Shown piece by piece: positions 60,612 through 64,000 of a stretch of DNA of 64,000 bases; position 1 is the stretch's first letter, and each line of letters opens with the position of its first letter. The notes under the pieces are model-generated. The model saw only the letters and a program-made list of their open reading frames with translations. It ran no database searches and had not been told where the DNA came from. Source of the stretch: Rhodococcus ruber (GTDB taxonomy: Bacteria > Actinomycetota > Actinomycetes > Mycobacteriales > Mycobacteriaceae); the NCBI RefSeq assembly GCF_027270735.1, contig NZ_JAPWIJ010000001.1, positions 682,001-746,000 on the forward strand, written 5' to 3'. The translations under genes were made by a program, and so were the position numbers.

Positions 60612-61661
60612 GTGGATCTTCCTCTTGCCGTGCCGGTCGCGCCGATGCTCGCCAAAGCCGCAAAAGTGGTGCCCGCCCAGCCCGAGGACGGCCCACCGGT
60701 GTGGTCCTACGAGCCGAAATGGGACGGTTTCCGCGCCATCGTCTTCCGCGACGGAGACGAGGTCGTGCTCGGTTCACGTGGGGGCAAGGACCTGGCCCGC
60801 TATTTCCCCGAGTTGGTTGAGGCGGTCAAGGCCGAGCTGCCGGAGAAGATCGTCGTCGACGGCGAGATCGTCGTACCCCGGGAGAAGAACGGTTCCACTC
60901 GCCTGGATTGGGAGTCGTTGTCGGAGCGGATTCACCCCGCGGCGAGTCGAGTGACGATGCTGGCGGAGAAGACACCCGCACAGTTCATCGGATTCGACCT
61001 GTTGGCCGTGGGAGACGAGGACCTGACGAGCGAGCCGTTCTCGACACGGCGAACGAGATTGCTCGACGCGGTCGGCACCGGCGGGCCGAGCTGCTTCGTC
61101 ACCTCTGCCACCGATGATGCGGCGGTGGCCGAGGATTGGTTCGAGCGGTTCGAAGGGGCCGGGCTCGACGGTGTGGTGGCCAAGAAGCTCGACGGACTCT
61201 ATCTGCCGAACAAGCGCGAGATGATCAAGATCAAGCATGCCCGCACCGCTGACTGTGTGTTGATCGGCTATCGAATCCACAAGTCCGGCAACGGTATCGG
61301 ATCGTTGCTGCTCGGTCTCTACGATGGCGACGATCTGCGGATGATCGGCGGCGCGTCGGCGTTCACCGACAAGCGGCGGCTCGAACTGCTCGAAGAACTC
61401 GAGCCGCTTCGACTCGGCGAGGACGTCACGTACGACGGGGAGGCGACGCGCTGGAACTCGTCGAACGATCGCAATTGGATTCCGGTGCGCATCGAGCGGG
61501 TCATCGAAGTGGCCTACGACCAGATGGAAGGTGCACGGCTACGGCATGTGGCCCGGTTCCTGCGCTGGCGACCGGATCGCGAGCCGCGCTCGTGCGCCTA
61601 CGACCAGCTCGAGGTTCCGGTGCGCTACGACGTTGCCGATGTGATTGCTGGGGGACGATAG
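60612..61661 (+). CDS. ligC: ATP-dependent DNA ligase LigC
   Basis: 349 residues. Nucleotidyl lysine in YEPKWDGFR (motif I), then VDGEIV, FDLLAVG, LDGVVAKK and MIKIKHARTADC (motif V), complete for a minimal ligase plus OB fold. Mycobacterial LigC (Rv3731) is a backup end-joining ligase. GTG 60612 is chosen for AGGA spacing and similarity to LigC N-termini; ATG 60603 is possible. Next to a stand-alone LigD-type polymerase. Confidence 0.93.
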   Translation: MDLPLAVPVAPMLAKAAKVVPAQPEDGPPVWSYEPKWDGFRAIVFRDGDEVVLGSRGGKDLARYFPELVEAVKAELPEKIVVDGEIVVPREKNGSTRLDWESLSERIHPAASRVTMLAEKTPAQFIGFDLLAVGDEDLTSEPFSTRRTRLLDAVGTGGPSCFVTSATDDAAVAEDWFERFEGAGLDGVVAKKLDGLYLPNKREMIKIKHARTADCVLIGYRIHKSGNGIGSLLLGLYDGDDLRMIGGASAFTDKRRLELLEELEPLRLGEDVTYDGEATRWNSSNDRNWIPVRIERVIEVAYDQMEGARLRHVARFLRWRPDREPRSCAYDQLEVPVRYDVADVIAGGR

Positions 61662-61663
61662 AC

Positions 61664-62749
61664 ATGGCTGCGAAAACACCACCGGCGTTCGTGCAGGTGG
61701 GCGAGCGTGAAGTGCGAGTCTCGAGTCCTGATCGCGTGATCTACGAGGCGACCGAGCGCACTCCCGACATCACCAAACTGCAGGTGTGCGAGTACTTCGC
61801 CGCCGTCGGCGAGCCGTTGATGCGGGCGATCGGCGACCGCCCGACCGCGATGGAGCGATGGCCCGACGGCTATCGCGAGGGCATGCGATTGGCGCTCGGC
61901 CCACAGGACAAGGATGGCGACGGCTTCTATCAGAAGCGGTTGCCCAAGGGTGCGCCCGAGTGGATCGAGACGGTGAAGATCGCGTTCCCCAGCAAGCGCA
62001 CTGCAGAGGAGCTGTGTCCCTCCGAACCGGCTGCGCTGGTGTGGGCGGCCCAGATGGGCACCCTGACGTTCCATCCGTGGCCGGTGCGGCGACCGGAGGT
62101 GGACCATCCCGACGAGTTGCGTCTCGATCTCGATCCGCAGCCGGGCACTACGTTCGCGGACGCCCTGCGGGTCGCCGACGTGACGCGAGAGCTGTTGGAA
62201 GAGTTGGGCTTACGTGGCTATCCGAAGACGAGCGGCAATCGGGGTATCCACATCTACGTGCGCATCGAGCCCGAGTACACCTTCGAGCAGGTGCGCCACG
62301 CGGCCATCGGTTTGGGCCGCGAACTCGAACGCCGCGACGACGGAGTGACCACGAACTGGTGGAAAGAGGAACGCGGAGAACGCATCTTCATCGACTACAA
62401 CCAGAACAACCGTGACCGGACGATCGCCAGCGCATGGAGTCTGCGAGCTCGACCGGGCGCGCCTGTCAGTACCCCGATGACGTGGTCACAGTTGGCCGAC
62501 GTCACCGATCCGCGTGAATTCAACCTCGTCACGGTTCCGGAACTGGTGCAGGACGGCGACCCGTGGGCCGACATGGATTCCCAGGCCTACTCGCTCGAAC
62601 CCCTTCTCCACCTGTGGGAAACCCTGCCGGGCGGGGAGCTGAACTTCCCACCCGACTACCCCAAGATGCCCGGCGAGCCGCCGCGAGTACAGCCGTCGAA
62701 GAAAGTCGCCGAGCATTGGGATGCGGAGGGAAACCGCACCGAGAGCTGA
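61664..62749 (+). CDS. LigD-type polymerase/primase, stand-alone (PolD1-like)
   Basis: 361 residues. Archaeo-eukaryotic primase fold: metal Asps in LRLDLDPQPG, third in RIFIDYNQNNR; KTSGNRGIHIYV binds nucleotide. Comparable to Rv3730c beside LigC in M. tuberculosis. Adds nucleotides to primers or gaps, possibly in base excision repair or end joining. ATG 61664, 2 bp after ligC. An in-frame reading upstream is an artefact of ligC. Confidence 0.93.
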   Translation: MAAKTPPAFVQVGEREVRVSSPDRVIYEATERTPDITKLQVCEYFAAVGEPLMRAIGDRPTAMERWPDGYREGMRLALGPQDKDGDGFYQKRLPKGAPEWIETVKIAFPSKRTAEELCPSEPAALVWAAQMGTLTFHPWPVRRPEVDHPDELRLDLDPQPGTTFADALRVADVTRELLEELGLRGYPKTSGNRGIHIYVRIEPEYTFEQVRHAAIGLGRELERRDDGVTTNWWKEERGERIFIDYNQNNRDRTIASAWSLRARPGAPVSTPMTWSQLADVTDPREFNLVTVPELVQDGDPWADMDSQAYSLEPLLHLWETLPGGELNFPPDYPKMPGEPPRVQPSKKVAEHWDAEGNRTES

Positions 62750-62843
62750 CGGAGTTCGCGAAGCCGGGCAAGGTTGCGCACTACGAAGCCCAATCGACGG
62801 GATTCGGTCGATCGAGCCGTGTTCTGTGCAACCCGGCCCGCGC

Positions 62844-64000
62844 TCACATCGATTCGAGTTCCCGGATCAGCGTCGCCGCGTCGTACGGCCCCACGTGGCG
62901 GGTGAGGTTCTTGTCGCCGCGGCCCAGGTAGAAGGTAGGAGTTCCATCGACGTCGGAGGAGGTGGCGTCGAGTTCGTCGTCTTCGACTCGCACCACGTAG
63001 TCGCCGGTGCGGATATCGTCCTCGAATCTGTCCATGTCGAGGCCGAGTTCCCTTGCGTAACCGTCGATGTCGTCGGGTTCGAGGGCGTCGCTGTTGCGGA
63101 ACAACACGTCGGCCATCTCCCAGAACTTGCCCTGCGCTGCGGCAGCCTCACTGGCGTACGCGGCGTAGCGGGCATGCGGGTGATAGTCGTCCAGTGGGAG
63201 GTGGCGGTAGACGTACCGGAGGTCGTCACCGAAGTGCTTGCGTACCTCGGCGACGCTGCCGGTTGCCTTGCTGCAGAACGGGCACTCGAAATCGGCGTAC
63301 TCCACGATCGTCAAAGGAGCGTCGACGGGACCGCGGATGTGATCGCGCTTGGCGCTGACCGGACGCAGAATGCGCAGCGACGCTTCGGCTTTCGGTGGGT
63401 GAATTCTCGCGTCGATGCGGAACAGGATCCAGCCGAGCAGTGCGGCGATGACCGAGGCCGCCAGCACGCCGACGCGGGCCTCGTCGGCCAGCAGCGGGTC
63501 GTCGAGCGCGAGATCGATGATGAACAGCGAGATCGTGAACCCGATTCCGGACATCGCCGCGCCGCCCGCGATGTGCGACATGGTGAGTCCCGGTGCCAGA
63601 GCCGAGGGCCGCAGTTTGGCGAAAATGGCTGATGCGCCGGTGATTCCGACGAGCTTGCCGAGGACGAGACCGGCGATGATGCCCCAGGTGAGCGTCGAGG
63701 TCGATGCGGCTTTCAGGGTGTCGGAGCTCAGCACCACTCCGGCGTTGGCGAGCGCGAAGATCGGCACGATGATGAAGGCCGTGTACGGCTGATAGAGCCG
63801 CATCAGCCTCTCGTTGACCGAGACGGCTTGATCCAGGCCGAGTCTCGCGGCGCGCGCGTATTCGGGGTTCGGTGATTGACGGAAGGCGCGGGTGAGGTCC
63901 GATGCTCGCTCCACCTCGGAGCGGCGGGGCGGGTACACCGGGAGAATCAGCGCGATCATCACTCCGGCGAGGGTGGGGTGAACTCCCGACTCGTACATCG
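62844..64000 (-). CDS. nhaA: NhaA-type Na+/H+ antiporter fused to a DsbA-like domain, 5' end outside window
   Basis: Visible part 385 residues. The first ~210 are the C-terminal half of NhaA ([65 protein letters not shown]). From ~225 a DsbA/thioredoxin domain with FECPFCSKA (CxxC) and the cis-Pro in DGTPTFYLG. Such fusions occur in actinobacteria. The membrane part exchanges Na+ and H+; the thiol domain may add redox control. Start is beyond 64000. Confidence 0.9.
   Translation of the reverse strand, partial: MYESGVHPTLAGVMIALILPVYPPRRSEVERASDLTRAFRQSPNPEYARAARLGLDQAVSVNERLMRLYQPYTAFIIVPIFALANAGVVLSSDTLKAASTSTLTWGIIAGLVLGKLVGITGASAIFAKLRPSALAPGLTMSHIAGGAAMSGIGFTISLFIIDLALDDPLLADEARVGVLAASVIAALLGWILFRIDARIHPPKAEASLRILRPVSAKRDHIRGPVDAPLTIVEYADFECPFCSKATGSVAEVRKHFGDDLRYVYRHLPLDDYHPHARYAAYASEAAAAQGKFWEMADVLFRNSDALEPDDIDGYARELGLDMDRFEDDIRTGDYVVRVEDDELDATSSDVDGTPTFYLGRGDKNLTRHVGPYDAATLIRELESM

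Overview
High-GC actinobacterial DNA. Gene content (LigD/LigC end-joining enzymes, PlsC/PlsB operon, LppU-like lipoprotein, 13E12-type HNH nuclease, secretory lipase, HspR and IdeR motifs) points to Rhodococcus or a close Nocardiaceae relative. The genus is an inference; no rRNA is present. I found about 64 protein genes and no tRNA, rRNA, CRISPR array or insertion sequence. The first and last genes run off the window.

Layout. 1-4.5 kb: an adenylate-forming ligase with a palindromic operator, then a MacB/LolD-type ABC operon. 4.5-11.2 kb: endonuclease IV, an iron-box-preceded condensation-like protein, DUF309, drug-efflux MFS, aldo/keto reductase, DNA glycosylase and a second MFS. 11.3-23 kb: RNase H, a luciferase-like oxidoreductase/MarR/pirin operon, ZapE divergent from a TetR regulator, a GDPD lipoprotein, SDR, pentapeptide protein, PrmC-like methyltransferase and DJ-1-like protein. 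23-28.5 kb: Lon protease behind a HAIR (HspR) motif, an ABC exporter whose start lies in a 14-bp tandem repeat, and an iron-regulated siderophore-binding lipoprotein. 28.5-35.7 kb: secretory lipase, LigD, an SRPBCC protein, an SOS-box-controlled HNH nuclease and small membrane proteins.

35.9-43.4 kb is the most distinctive part: eight tightly packed genes forming a Nit1C-type cluster (MSMEG_0572, radical SAM, GNAT-AIR synthase fusion, nitrilase, MSMEG_0570, flavin oxidoreductase, second nitrilase-fold protein, glycosyltransferase). The second nitrilase homologue has lost the catalytic Cys and Glu and looks like a pseudoenzyme. Candidate GlnR sites lie upstream, which fits nitrogen-starvation control. 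In related clusters the nitrilase has been linked to cyanide assimilation; the chemistry here is unproven.

43.3-48.1 kb: an adenylate cyclase/PlsC/PlsB operon for phospholipid synthesis. 48.1-58.5 kb: an Ala/Pro/Lys-rich protein behind an unusual nested inverted repeat, a secreted serine protease, a TetR/DHA2-efflux pair sharing a perfect palindrome, ilvD, and a stress operon (Acg-like nitroreductase, two universal stress proteins and a flavin-fold protein). 58.5-64 kb: another DHA2 MFS and lipoprotein operon, LigC with its stand-alone polymerase partner (a second end-joining locus), and an NhaA-DsbA fusion cut by the window end.
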